Program-made: the position numbers and the translations under genes
Origin: Phycisphaeraceae bacterium
Lineage (GTDB): Bacteria; Planctomycetota; Phycisphaerae; Phycisphaerales; UBA1924
Direction: 5' to 3'
DNA: 64,000 nt
Assembly: GCA_019636615.1 (NCBI GenBank)
Contig: JAHBXF010000001.1
Location: 434,001-498,000, forward strand
The notes under the pieces: model-generated
Seen by the model: the letters and a program-made list of their open reading frames with translations, nothing else
Database searches by the model: none
What the model was told of the DNA's origin: nothing
In this document: piece after piece, positions 30,952 through 40,336 of the stretch
Position numbering within the stretch: position 1 is the first letter of the stretch
Layout: each line of letters begins with the position of its first letter

Positions 30952-33123
30952 TCACACCGCGATGCTTTCCGATCGCGGATCGGCCGCGCGCCCTTGAGCG
31001 GTGGCGGGGACGCCAGCCTGCCGCCCGCCACCGCCGCGGCGGGGCGAGGCCGCCTTGGCACCTGGCCAGGCCGGGAAAAGCAGCAGCAGGAGCGAGTTGA
31101 GCACCACAAGCACGGTGCCCCCTTCGTGGGCAAGAACGCCGAGCGAGAGGGGGACTTCGTATCCTACCAAAGACCCGACAAGGGTGGCCACGATCATGAC
31201 GCCGATGATGGAGAGCGCGAGGGTGACGTTTGTCACGACGGTGGATCTGGCGCGGCGGGCGAGCGCCACGGACCATGGGACCGAGGCGAGGTTGTCGGTC
31301 AGCAGCACCACGTCGGCGCACTCGATGGCAGAGGCGGTGCCGATGGTGCCGATGGCCAGGCCGACATCGGCCGCGGCGAGAGCGGGGGCGTCATTGACAC
31401 CGTCGCCGATGACGGCGACCGCGCGTCGTGATGCGGGGCGTGAGGCGATCTCCTGCTTGAGCGCCGCCACGGCATCGAGTTTTTCGGCCGGGAGCATCTC
31501 GGCGGTGAAGCGGTCGATGCCCACTTCTCGCGCGACGCTCTGCGCTGTCTGGGTGTGGTCGCCGGTGAGCATGAGCACGGGGGAGACGCCCACGGCGTGC
31601 AAACCGGGGACGATCTGGGCCGCGCCGGGGCGAAGGCTGTCGGCCATGGTGATGACGGCGGCGCCGACATCATCCGGGTGGTCGCCGGTGCCGCCGACAG
31701 CCATGATGACGGCGATGAGCCCCTGGGCTCGGGCGTGCCCGAGTTCGCCTTCGACCTGCGCCATCAGCGCGGGTGGGAGCAGCGGTGAGACAAAGCCCGG
31801 CTTGCCCAGGCGGGCGCGCCGTCCGTCGATGATGCAGCCGAGCCCCGCAGCGACGGTGTGGCCCAACTCTTCGACGTGCGGCAGCGACGTGCCGGCGCGT
31901 TTGGCGGCCTCGCGGATGGCGCTGGCGATGGGGTGGGTTGAATCGGCCTCCATCGCGGCGGCGAGCGCGATGGGTGTGCAGAGCCCGTCGGGCCATCGCA
32001 CCGTGTGCGTTTCACGCACGCCGGGCCGGCCCATGGTGAGGGTGCCGGTTTTGTCCATGCACGCGGCGCCCATGCGAGAGAGGCGTTCGATGGCCGCGCC
32101 ACCTTTGAAGAGCACGCCGGCCCTGGCGCCGCGCGCGATGGCGGAGAGTGTGGCGGTGGGCGTGGCGATGATGAGGGCGCAGGGCGAAGCGACGATGAGC
32201 AGGGTGATGGCGGTGTAGATGGCGCCGGGGTTCTGAGCATCGCCCACGAGGCTTCGCCCCAGGGCGAGCCACCAGACGAGCAGCACCAGGATGCTCACGA
32301 CGAGGACGCCGGTGGCGTAGGCGCCGCTGAGGCGGTCGATCAGTCGCTGCACGGGCTGCCGCTGCTCTCGCGCGGTGGTAACGAGATTGAGGATTCTGTG
32401 CAGGCTCGATTCTTTCGCAGGGCGCAGCACGCGGGCCTCGACCATGTCGTCGTTGTTGATGGTGCCGGCGAAGAGTTCATCGCCCGGGCCAACATCTCGT
32501 GCGAGGGACTCGCCCGTGATGGCGGATTGATCCATCGAGGTGGCGCCGCTGGTGACGGTGCAATCGGCGGGCACACGCTCGCCGGGTCGCACGCGGACCA
32601 TGTCGCCGGTCTGCAGCGACTCGGCGGGCACCGCCACCCATGCCTGGCCGCGCAGCGCGAGCGCATCGACGGGCATGAGCGCGTGGAGTGCGGTGACTTC
32701 GCGCTCGGTGCGTTGCCTGGCGAGCCCTTCCATCGCGCCCGAGAGAACAAAGAGGAAGAGGAGCAGGGCCCCCTCTTCCGGGTGGCCGATGTAGGCGGCG
32801 AGCCCGGCGCCGACGACCATGAGCACGTCGATGTCGAAGACACGGCGCAGCAGGGCCTCGGCCGCTGCGCGTCCGCCGTGGACCATGCCGATGGCGAGGC
32901 TGGCCCAGACCAGCCACCGAGGCCAGTGGCTGTCGGTGAGCCAGCCGAGGCCGTACCCTGCGGCGAGGAGCGCGCCGGCGAGCAGCGCGGCACGCAGTTT
33001 CCATCGCGCCGAAAAAAAGCCGGTTTCGGACGGGTCAAGCGTGCCACCCGGGTGTGGTGTGCCTTGAAGGTCGGCATGATCCTGTTGCGTGGTCGGGGTC
33101 ACAGGCCTAACGCTATCGGCCAA
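30952..33123 (-). CDS. P1B-type heavy-metal translocating ATPase (P1B-4-like)
   Basis: 723 aa inner-membrane pump. Order: no N-terminal metal-binding domain, paired helices (AALLAGALLAAGYGLGWL; WASLAIGMVHGG), TGES phosphatase motif in SAITGESLARD, SPCALIIATP in the transport helix, DKTGTLTMG phosphorylation site, nucleotide-binding HP motif (STHPIASAIR), GDGVNDAPALAAADVG hinge, and HEGGTVLVVLNSLLLL in the last helix. SPC plus HEGGT are the marks of the P1B-4 group, which exports Co, Fe or Zn. The TTG at 33123 opens the frame but no clean Shine-Dalgarno is seen, so the start is uncertain. Confidence 0.9.
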   Translation of the reverse strand: MADSVRPVTPTTQQDHADLQGTPHPGGTLDPSETGFFSARWKLRAALLAGALLAAGYGLGWLTDSHWPRWLVWASLAIGMVHGGRAAAEALLRRVFDIDVLMVVGAGLAAYIGHPEEGALLLFLFVLSGAMEGLARQRTEREVTALHALMPVDALALRGQAWVAVPAESLQTGDMVRVRPGERVPADCTVTSGATSMDQSAITGESLARDVGPGDELFAGTINNDDMVEARVLRPAKESSLHRILNLVTTAREQRQPVQRLIDRLSGAYATGVLVVSILVLLVWWLALGRSLVGDAQNPGAIYTAITLLIVASPCALIIATPTATLSAIARGARAGVLFKGGAAIERLSRMGAACMDKTGTLTMGRPGVRETHTVRWPDGLCTPIALAAAMEADSTHPIASAIREAAKRAGTSLPHVEELGHTVAAGLGCIIDGRRARLGKPGFVSPLLPPALMAQVEGELGHARAQGLIAVIMAVGGTGDHPDDVGAAVITMADSLRPGAAQIVPGLHAVGVSPVLMLTGDHTQTAQSVAREVGIDRFTAEMLPAEKLDAVAALKQEIASRPASRRAVAVIGDGVNDAPALAAADVGLAIGTIGTASAIECADVVLLTDNLASVPWSVALARRARSTVVTNVTLALSIIGVMIVATLVGSLVGYEVPLSLGVLAHEGGTVLVVLNSLLLLLFPAWPGAKAASPRRGGGGRQAGVPATAQGRAADPRSESIAV

Positions 33124-33156
33124 CGCGGCCGCGCGCCGGGAGATGCGCCGGGTTTC

Positions 33157-34923
33157 ATGGGCGGAATCTCAACTGAGAATCGGGCGCATCACGCACTGAC
33201 GGCGTACTTTCATCACCCCGGAGCCGCTGTGCCGACGCCACAACCACCAAACCCCGACCAGAACCAATCTCTGCGCATCGTGCAGGACGCCCTCCCCCGG
33301 CTTGAGCAGGCGATGCGCGAAAGCCCCGCGCTGCGTGCGCTTGCCGCGGACCTCGGGGGCTGGCTGATCAACCTTGCCGCGGCCGCCGCCCACCACCCGG
33401 ACGCGGCCAAAGCAGAAACGGCCAGAACCGGCGCGCCCAGGCCGGAGACCGCCAAAGCAGCCCCCGACACAAAGCCCTTGCAGGCGACCGCCCCCGCCGG
33501 CGACATGCTGCCCAAGGCCTCGCCCGAAGATACACCGGCTACCCCGGCAAAGCCCGAGCAGATCGCGCCCGCCCTGGCGGCCACGCTGCTGAAACGCAAG
33601 TTTGAGCCAGAGACGAACGGCGGCCTGACGCCGCGCACGTCCGCGACCGAGAGCGCGGCCATGGCCAAACCCCGCGCTGCAACAACCGAGCAGGCGGGCC
33701 CATCGCCCGCGGCCCTGGCGCCGGCCTTGGCGCAGGCACGCCTTGAAGCCAAGGCATGGGAAGAACGTTCGAAGCGTGGCGGCGGCTTGCCGAGCGTTTC
33801 GCAGCCGCCTTGGCCCGAGTTGCTCGAGCAGGCCAGGTCACTGGGTGTGAAACTTCATGCCGCGAACGCCGAGCACACGGCCTTTCACGCGCTCTTTGTC
33901 GCCAACTACGCCAACCTGGCCGCGGCGACGGAACTGGCCCAGCACGTGTGGGCGAACACATCGGCCGGCGCGGCCCCGCGCCAGCACTCGGCGCTGCTGC
34001 TGGCCGAGGCCCACTCCGCGCTCAACGCGCTGAGCCGCAGGGCCGGGGAGCACTGGGGCAACGCGTGCAGCCACGCGGTGCACGGCTGGCTCTCGGCGGC
34101 GGCGCAGGTGCCGGGCGTGGGGTACCTGCGGTTCATGCGGCTCGATCAACCGGCCTCGCCGGAGGACCACGCCGACCTCGCGGAGCGCATCGAGAACGCA
34201 CGGCGCGAACACAGCCTGCCGGGCACGCGCGAGGCGCAGCGCGACAGCGCCCGCAAGAAGGCCGAGTATCACGGGCGGCTGCTGGCCAAGAACCTGAAAG
34301 CCCCCGAGCAGTACGGCGAAAGCGAGCGCACCGCGAACATCGCCGCGGTGCTGCGTGCCGGCGAGCAGTATCTCGAACTGGGCGGCGCGCTGAGCAACAA
34401 GGAGGTTCGCTCGCTGGTGTCGCTGGCCTTGGGCGCGCTGCGTGAGGGCGAAGAGCGCCCGCCGGGGTGTGAACGCATCGAAGAGGACATCGAGCGGGAG
34501 CAGGAAGAACAGGACGAGCGGAGCGCGCAGGAAGTGCTGCGCACCAAGCGGCCCAGGGCCGCCGAGGTGAGCCGCGCGGCGAAACTCGTGGAGGGGCGCG
34601 TGGTGGTGCTCATCGGCGGAGACCCGCGCCCCAGCCAGAAGGAACTGCTGGAGCGCGAACTGGCGCCGCGCGAACTGCGGTGGGTCGCCTCTCGCCCGAC
34701 AGACGCGGCGTCGCGTTTTGAGCCGCACATCAGCCGCAAAGATGTTGACCTAGTGCTGCACGTCATCCGCTGGACGCGGCACGGCCACACCGCGGCGGTG
34801 GGCGCCGCCTGCCGCACCTATGAGAAACCCTATGTGCGGCTGCAAGGGGGCGTGAACCCCAGCACCGTCGCGCACGCGATCATCGAGCAGGCGGGGGAGC
34901 GATTGTCACGCCCGGCCGTTTGA
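33157..34923 (+). CDS. DUF2325-like protein with a long Ala/Pro-rich N-terminal region
   Basis: 588 aa from ATG 33157 (a GTG at 33229 is possible). N-terminal ~180 residues are Ala/Pro/Thr-rich, likely unstructured. A helical middle follows (ELLEQARSLGVKLHAANAEH to about residue 450), with Glu-rich EEDIEREQEEQDE. The last ~100 residues, GRVVVLIGGDPRPSQKELLE, then DVDLVLHVIRWTRHGHTAAV, then YEKPYVRLQGGVNPST, follow the DUF2325 pattern (a small Rossmann-like domain with a GGD strand and a paired His). Function unknown. No signal peptide. It faces the ATPase divergently with 34 bp between starts. Confidence 0.72.
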   Translation: MGGISTENRAHHALTAYFHHPGAAVPTPQPPNPDQNQSLRIVQDALPRLEQAMRESPALRALAADLGGWLINLAAAAAHHPDAAKAETARTGAPRPETAKAAPDTKPLQATAPAGDMLPKASPEDTPATPAKPEQIAPALAATLLKRKFEPETNGGLTPRTSATESAAMAKPRAATTEQAGPSPAALAPALAQARLEAKAWEERSKRGGGLPSVSQPPWPELLEQARSLGVKLHAANAEHTAFHALFVANYANLAAATELAQHVWANTSAGAAPRQHSALLLAEAHSALNALSRRAGEHWGNACSHAVHGWLSAAAQVPGVGYLRFMRLDQPASPEDHADLAERIENARREHSLPGTREAQRDSARKKAEYHGRLLAKNLKAPEQYGESERTANIAAVLRAGEQYLELGGALSNKEVRSLVSLALGALREGEERPPGCERIEEDIEREQEEQDERSAQEVLRTKRPRAAEVSRAAKLVEGRVVVLIGGDPRPSQKELLERELAPRELRWVASRPTDAASRFEPHISRKDVDLVLHVIRWTRHGHTAAVGAACRTYEKPYVRLQGGVNPSTVAHAIIEQAGERLSRPAV

Positions 34924-35127
34924 GCCCTGTCGCGGGCCGCGCCCGCCGCCGCCCCGCAGGGTGAAGCACGCTGCCATGAAGATGATGGCGACAGAATCGA
35001 CCGCGAAGACGGTGATGAGCAGATAACTGGGCCTCTCTTGTCCGAGGCTGATCATCAGCCCCACCGCGACGGCCGCGAGCAGCGCCAGGGCTCCGCCCAG
35101 CACGAGGAATGTCAGCAGCGCCTTCAT
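34906..35127 (-). CDS. small two-helix membrane protein
   Basis: 73 aa from ATG 35127. Two transmembrane helices (LLTFLVLGGALALLAAVAVG and YLLITVFAVDSVAIIFMAAC) and a Gly/Arg-rich tail. No family recognised. Its end overlaps the convergent gene by 18 bases. Signals are modest, so it could be a chance frame, but the helix pattern and the GAAGAG upstream of the ATG favour a gene. Confidence 0.5.
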   Translation of the reverse strand: MKALLTFLVLGGALALLAAVAVGLMISLGQERPSYLLITVFAVDSVAIIFMAACFTLRGGGGRGPRQGSNGRA

Positions 35128-35355
35128 GCGAGACTCTTCATCCTGACGCTCCAGACTCTGCGTGGGCGAGATGGCGGCCTGTCGCGTGCGAAGACACCCG
35201 ACACCCAACAACCGTGACCCGAAACCCGATACCCGACAACTGGTGCGAAAATGGCTGCCCGCGACCAGCGCACGCCATGACTTGGGCGCGTGAACGGAGA
35301 TCTGTCAGCGGGCGGAGAAAAGATCGCCTGCGAACATCGCGCTGTGCGGCATGAA

Positions 35356-35393
35356 GGCAAAAAAGAAACAGGGCCCGCGGCGTGCGCGGGCCC
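35356..35393 (-). terminator. rho-independent terminator of the 35490-37439 gene
   Basis: Minus strand GGGCCCGCGCACGCCGCGGGCCC stem (35371-35393) followed by TGTTTCTTTTTT. Confidence 0.75.
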
Positions 35394-35489
35394 CGTTCGA
35401 GTTGCTATTCACGCCACTTGCAGAGCCTTCACACGCACGCCCCGGGGCGTGGCATGAGGCCCCCGAAGGGGCATTGGATCAGGCCGGGC

Positions 35490-37439
35490 TTAGCAGCCGC
35501 CCTGCTCCCAGAGGACGAAGAAGAACTCGATGTCGCCGCCGTCGACGCCGCCGTCTTCGTTGACATCGCCGCATCCTTCGCCCGATTCCCAGACGAGGAA
35601 GAAGGCTTCAACGTCGGCGCCGTCAACGCCGCCGTCTTCGTTGAAGTCGGCCGCGCAGGCCGGGCAGCCGGTGCCGCCGCCTTCGGTGGCGAAGATGACG
35701 ATGGTGGGGCCGCGGAAGGCGTTGTTGGTGATGCCCGCGTAGGTCGCGACGACCGCGGGGTCGGTCTCGCGGAGGAGGAGGGTGAGGGGGCCGAAGCCTT
35801 CGCCGAGTTTCGCGGTGAGGGCCTCGCCGCCGGAGGTGTTGGAACCCTGCGCGTCGTACATCAGATACGCGTCGTTGTGGCCGTTGGCGACCTGCTCGAA
35901 GACGTAGGTGGTGACGCTCTGACGGTCGGCGAAGTCGGTCTCGAAGTTGTCGTAGAAGGTGACCTCGGGGTTGGCGCCGGGGGAGAAGTCCTGAGAGTCG
36001 TTGCCGGTGTAGAAGACCTCAACGCCGCCGTTGGCGGTGAAGGCCGCGTTGGACTGGGTGAGGTGCAGGTAGACGCGGTCGATGGTGTAGTTGTCAACGC
36101 CGTACTCGTTGTCGAAGAAGGCCTTGATCTCGCCGATGTCGAAGCGCAGGCCGCCGTACGAGGCGAAGGTGCCGCCGTTGGCGCCCTGCACGTTGAAGAA
36201 GGCCAGGCCGTTGGGGGCGTTGCGCACGCCGAAGGGGTCGGGCTGCACGGTGGCGTTCTCGAAGGCTTCGCCGACGAACGCGCCTTCGCACGAGTCGGGG
36301 ATGCCGTTGCCGTCGGCGTCGGTCAGCAGGCCGTCGGCGAGTTCGCACTCGTCGGGGATGCCGTTGCCGTTGCAGTCCTGGCTGGTGCCGTTGGCGATGT
36401 CGGTGGCGTCTTCGATGCCGTTGTTGTTGCAGTCGAAGAGGAAGGGCTCGCACTCGTCGGGGATGCCGTTGGCGTTGACATCCTGGCTGGTGCCGCTGAT
36501 GATGTCGCACGAGTCGAGCACGCCGTTGCCGTTGCAGTCGTTGCCCGAGAGTTCGCACGAGTCGGGCACGCCGTTGCCGTTGCAGTCGGCGGCGGTGCCG
36601 CTGGCGATGTCGCACGAGTCGGGCACGCCGTTGCCGTTGCAGTCGTTGGCGGCGCCGATGGCGATGTCGCACTCGTCGGGGATGCCGTTGTTGTTGCAGT
36701 CCTGGCTGGTGCCGGTGGCGATGTCGGTCGAGTCGGGCACGCCGTTGCCGTTGCAGTCGTTGCCCGAGGCGCAGATGCTGGCGTGGCTGCCGGGGTTGGT
36801 CAGGTCGCGGGTGTTCTGTGTCCACACGCCGCCGGTGTCGTTCGTCGCGCCCACTTCGAGCGCGTTGCGGCCGGGAACGATCCACTCGTTGATGTCGAAG
36901 ACGGGGTTGGGCGCGCACACGTTGGGCTGGCGGCGGGCGAAACTGTCTTCGTAGGCCCAGTCCATGCTGTAGTCGGTGCCGCTGGTCGCCTGGCCGATGC
37001 GGCCGAAGATGTCGACGATCACGTCAGAGACGCCGTCGAACTCTTCGAGGGTGTAGACATCGTTGCCGTTGCCCAGGAAGATGCCGCTGGGCAGGTAGAT
37101 ATCGGGCTGGTTGAAGGGGCCGTACACCGAGGTCCAAACCGACTGGCCGCTATTCGCGCTCGCGGCGATGGTGTATGTCTGGCCCGGGAGGAGCGTGATT
37201 TCGACGGTGGCAAAGTCGAGCACCGTGGTGGCCGTGGCGCTGCCGTTGTTGTACGACTTGAGTTTCTTGCCGGCGCCCAGGGTGACGCTCTGCGTCGCCG
37301 AGGCGTTGAACAACTCGACGAACTTCGGGTTGCCGCCCGAGAGGGGGCCGTCCACGACCTCAGAAATGATCACCTGCGCGCTGGCGGCCGTACACCCGCC
37401 CGCGGCCACCATCAACGCCAACAGTCCCTTCAGTTTCAT
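35490..37439 (-). CDS. secreted lamin-tail-domain protein with nine Asp/Asn-rich repeats and GC-type dockerin
   Basis: 649 aa from ATG 37439 (AGAGGAG upstream); the frame to 37529 is not used. Signal peptide (LLALMVAAGGCTAASA). Lamin-tail-like beta domain starts at VIISEVVDGPLSGG and continues NPKFVELFNASA. Then nine tandem units of the type DCNGNGVPDSCDIASGT (about residues 220-390), each an EF-hand/thrombospondin-3-like calcium loop; two units lack the Cys. A beta-rich domain follows. The end has DFNEDGGVDGADVEAFF, DVNEDGGVDGGDIEFFF and EQGGC. A calcium-rigidified extracellular stalk is likely; substrate or role unknown. Confidence 0.87.
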   Translation of the reverse strand: MKLKGLLALMVAAGGCTAASAQVIISEVVDGPLSGGNPKFVELFNASATQSVTLGAGKKLKSYNNGSATATTVLDFATVEITLLPGQTYTIAASANSGQSVWTSVYGPFNQPDIYLPSGIFLGNGNDVYTLEEFDGVSDVIVDIFGRIGQATSGTDYSMDWAYEDSFARRQPNVCAPNPVFDINEWIVPGRNALEVGATNDTGGVWTQNTRDLTNPGSHASICASGNDCNGNGVPDSTDIATGTSQDCNNNGIPDECDIAIGAANDCNGNGVPDSCDIASGTAADCNGNGVPDSCELSGNDCNGNGVLDSCDIISGTSQDVNANGIPDECEPFLFDCNNNGIEDATDIANGTSQDCNGNGIPDECELADGLLTDADGNGIPDSCEGAFVGEAFENATVQPDPFGVRNAPNGLAFFNVQGANGGTFASYGGLRFDIGEIKAFFDNEYGVDNYTIDRVYLHLTQSNAAFTANGGVEVFYTGNDSQDFSPGANPEVTFYDNFETDFADRQSVTTYVFEQVANGHNDAYLMYDAQGSNTSGGEALTAKLGEGFGPLTLLLRETDPAVVATYAGITNNAFRGPTIVIFATEGGGTGCPACAADFNEDGGVDGADVEAFFLVWESGEGCGDVNEDGGVDGGDIEFFFVLWEQGGC

Positions 37440-37864
37440 CGCGTAACTCCTCTGGTTCTGAACCTTGTCGAACTCTGACCTTTGATCTACGCCGCCCGGT
37501 CTTGTGTCATCGACGCACGCCGGGGCCACCTGCTTCTACCCGCGCGGAGTGACACCCGCGAAGGTTCTGCTCACAACCCCGTGCTTCTTGTGCAGAAGCC
37601 GGTTTCCGCTCGTTCGCTCACGCCGTCTTGTTGGGCTCTCTCTGTAGACAGACTCCCGGCGCACGCTCCCTGCGGCCGGCCATGGAAGGGTAGTTCCGGG
37701 CGGCCACGGGTCAACGCCGATGCGCGCGGCTTCATGAAACTCTCACACGCGGAGCCTCCCCGGCGGGTTCCCCAACGCCCGAGAGCCTTGAACGGCAATC
37801 CCCCATCTTCTCCAGTTTGCCCCTTTTTCACGCCGCACGAACACAAACCAAAATCGCCGCGCGG
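37440..37864. other. intergenic region, nothing recognised
   Basis: Upstream of the lamin-tail gene; contains only short frames without family features. Holds its promoter, which I could not pinpoint. Confidence 0.4.
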
Positions 37865-38734
37865 TTATCGCCACCGCATCTTGAGCCGCATCAACCGCCA
37901 GAGTTCGCTCCCGTCGGGCCTTACCCCTTCGGGCAATGCGGGGCATCTCTTCGTCACCCCGCTCCAAACCCCCCTGAGCACCGCGTGGTGCCCGCTGCCC
38001 CGCGAGCCGGCGAGCCTGTGGGCGTGCAACCAGCCCAGGAGCGAAACCAGCAGCCCGACGCCGCGCCGACCGTGCCGACGGGCCATCCACACCCAGTTGC
38101 GTGTCGAGAGTTCGAGCCATCGATCGGTCTTGTGGGTGGCCACGATGCTGTCGTGCCAGGCCTGCCATGCGGGGTTGAAGACCACGTCGTACCCCGCGCC
38201 CAGCAACTTCAGGGCAAGGTCGGTATCGTTGCGGTAGAGAAAGAAGCCCTCTTCATATCCCCCCACGCGCTGCCAGGCCTCGCGCCGCACCAGGTTGGCG
38301 CACCCCATGTCGGGCCAGCGGTGCTGCGTGCCCGAGATCTCGGGTTGATCGAAGGGCCATTCCGCCCGGCGCGTGCCCGGGTGTCGGCGGTGCAGCATCA
38401 CGCCGCCGCAGGCCGGGTTGCCGCGCAGGTGCGCCAGCGCGGCCTCAACACCGGCTTCTTCCGGGTATGAATCGTCATCGAGGATGAACAGGCACTCGGC
38501 CCTCGCTTCGCGCGCGCCGACGTTGAAGCCCGCGATAGCGCGGTTCTCGGGCAGTTCGATCAGGCGCACGCCGGGGAACTTCTCCCGCACCATCGCCGGC
38601 GAGCCGTCGGTGCTCGCGTTGTCGACCACGATCACCTCGCCGCGCTGGGCCCACCGCTGCGACACAACTTCGCGCAGCGTTCTTTCGAGCGCGCCGAGCC
38701 TGTTGAAACTGAGAATGACCGCGGATACGTCCAT
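37865..38734 (-). CDS. family 2 glycosyltransferase
   Basis: 289 aa GT-A fold: VSAVILSFNRLGALERTL, VIVVDNASTDGS, metal-binding acidic triplet in LFILDDDSYPE, and acceptor region MGCANLVRREAWQRVGG. FLYRNDTDLALKLLGAGYDV is the rhamnosyl/galactosyl-transferase style ED-loop position (here ND). Cytoplasmic, transferring a sugar from a nucleotide donor to an unknown acceptor. The next gene on the strand is another GT2 starting 28 bases beyond, so the two probably share a transcript. Confidence 0.88.
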   Translation of the reverse strand: MDVSAVILSFNRLGALERTLREVVSQRWAQRGEVIVVDNASTDGSPAMVREKFPGVRLIELPENRAIAGFNVGAREARAECLFILDDDSYPEEAGVEAALAHLRGNPACGGVMLHRRHPGTRRAEWPFDQPEISGTQHRWPDMGCANLVRREAWQRVGGYEEGFFLYRNDTDLALKLLGAGYDVVFNPAWQAWHDSIVATHKTDRWLELSTRNWVWMARRHGRRGVGLLVSLLGWLHAHRLAGSRGSGHHAVLRGVWSGVTKRCPALPEGVRPDGSELWRLMRLKMRWR

Positions 38735-38761
38735 GCCTGCCGGAGGGGGGCCGCGCGTGAG

Positions 38762-40336
38762 TCAGACCGCCGTGACGGGTTGCGCCCGCTCGGCGTGCGG
38801 TGGCGCGCCGGCGTGCGTCGCGGGCGCCTCGGGGTTCCAGGCCGGCGCCGGGGGCAGGGGGCGGATGCCCGGCGACTTGGCGGCCAGACGCAGGGCCAGG
38901 CGCGTGCCCCGGGCGATGATCTTCGCCGCGTTCCACGCCTGACGCCACGGACGAACCGGACGGGAAAGAAACCCGTCGCTGGTGACCTGAAACACCACGC
39001 GCCCTCTGAACCAGCACGACGGCCAGCCCGTGGGAACGATGGCGACATCGGCGGTGGGCCCAAGCAGCAGCCGCGCCGCGGCGGCCAGCGTGTCTCGCAC
39101 AGGGTTTGCGCCCAGGTGACGGCGTTTCCACCGCTTGGTGCCGCGCGGCCACGCGAACTTGATCTCTCGCAGTGAACGCCTGAGCGCCTCGAACCCCGGG
39201 AGTTTGTTCTTCAGCAGCGGGTGGACATAGATCGAAGCGCTGGGCCCGAAGGCCGCGGCGGCCTCACGCACAGCGCCGGGGAGTTGCACGAAAGGGCGGA
39301 AGCCCATCGGCTTGCACAGGTGCCTGGGCTCGATGCGCACAAAGCGGCCGTCCGCGGCGTCCTGCAACCCCTTGAGGTGAAGTTCAGAGAGTTCATCCAG
39401 GCCCATCACGGCCTGGGCCGCGGCGCGGGGAAGTTCGAACCACGCACGCCGGTAGCGCACCAGCGGCCCCCACCCTTTCATCTCGATCACGCTGAACCCG
39501 TTGCGCGCGATGTAGTATCGCCCCCACGTGGTGAAGCGGCGGATGCCCGGCGGGTGAAAGGCGCGGCTCTGGCGCGTGGCGCGGCAGACCAGCCCCGTGC
39601 GGCGGCGCATCTGCACGCCCCAGTCGATGTCGTCGTAATAAATGAAGTTCTCGGGGAAGAGGCCCGTGGCACGCACCGCCGATGTGCGCACCATCGCGCT
39701 GCACGCCGCGACATAATCGCAGCGGATGAGCGCCCGCCGGTCGATGTCGCCGGCCGCGGCCGGGCCGAAGGTGCCCCGCTTCTTGTACAGTTTGCCGCCC
39801 GCTTCCCAGATGTGGCCCGTGGCGATTTCGCCCATGGCCGAGCCCACGGCCCCGACGTGCGTGTTGCGGGCGAGCACGCGCACCAGCGAGCGCATGGCGC
39901 GGCGCGAGACGCGCGCATCGCTGTCGACCCACCAGATGAAATCAGGCTCGCCCATGCGCCCCGTGAGCCCCTTGCCCGAGAGCACGTGGCTCATGCCCAG
40001 GTTGAACCCGCCCGAGCCGCCGGTGTTTTCTTCGCTGCGCACAAACTCCACGGCCAGTTCGGGGGGGCGGCGCAGGGTGCTCAGGGGCTGCGTCGAGGCG
40101 TTGTCGACGATGACCACCCAGAAATCAATCCCGCGGGTGTCCTGGCGGGCAAAGTCGGTCAGCAGCAGTTCCATATCCTGCGGCCTGTTGAAGCAAGGGC
40201 AGATGGCCACCACGCGCCAGGGACGCCCGCCCGGGCCCGTCATCGCGCCCGGCTGCGCGGGCACGGCGGTCAACGCTTCGAGCCCAAAGATGTCGCTTGC
40301 AGACCCCTGATCGCGGCGGTGTGTCGCTTCCTTCAT
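38762..40336 (-). CDS. family 2 glycosyltransferase, galactofuranosyltransferase GlfT2-like
   Basis: 524 aa from ATG 40336. GT-A core: VVAICPCFNRPQDMELLLTD, VVIVDNAS, SEENTGGSGGFNLGMSHVL (the NTGGSGGFN motif marks this branch), WWVDSDARVSRRAMRS with the DxD, and FIYYDDIDWGVQMRRRTGL as catalytic base region. The C-terminal half is basic and probably interacts with membrane or acceptor lipid. Longer frames upstream overlap the small WXG100-like gene and are dropped. Probably builds a surface polysaccharide with its neighbour. Confidence 0.85.
   Translation of the reverse strand: MKEATHRRDQGSASDIFGLEALTAVPAQPGAMTGPGGRPWRVVAICPCFNRPQDMELLLTDFARQDTRGIDFWVVIVDNASTQPLSTLRRPPELAVEFVRSEENTGGSGGFNLGMSHVLSGKGLTGRMGEPDFIWWVDSDARVSRRAMRSLVRVLARNTHVGAVGSAMGEIATGHIWEAGGKLYKKRGTFGPAAAGDIDRRALIRCDYVAACSAMVRTSAVRATGLFPENFIYYDDIDWGVQMRRRTGLVCRATRQSRAFHPPGIRRFTTWGRYYIARNGFSVIEMKGWGPLVRYRRAWFELPRAAAQAVMGLDELSELHLKGLQDAADGRFVRIEPRHLCKPMGFRPFVQLPGAVREAAAAFGPSASIYVHPLLKNKLPGFEALRRSLREIKFAWPRGTKRWKRRHLGANPVRDTLAAAARLLLGPTADVAIVPTGWPSCWFRGRVVFQVTSDGFLSRPVRPWRQAWNAAKIIARGTRLALRLAAKSPGIRPLPPAPAWNPEAPATHAGAPPHAERAQPVTAV

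Noticed and set aside
32005-33156. Extension of the DUF2325-like frame upstream
   Set aside because: It is antisense to the P1B ATPase and shows shadow composition.
36270-36775. Tandem DNA repeats as a CRISPR or satellite
   Set aside because: They encode the in-frame DCNGNG calcium-loop units of a secreted protein.
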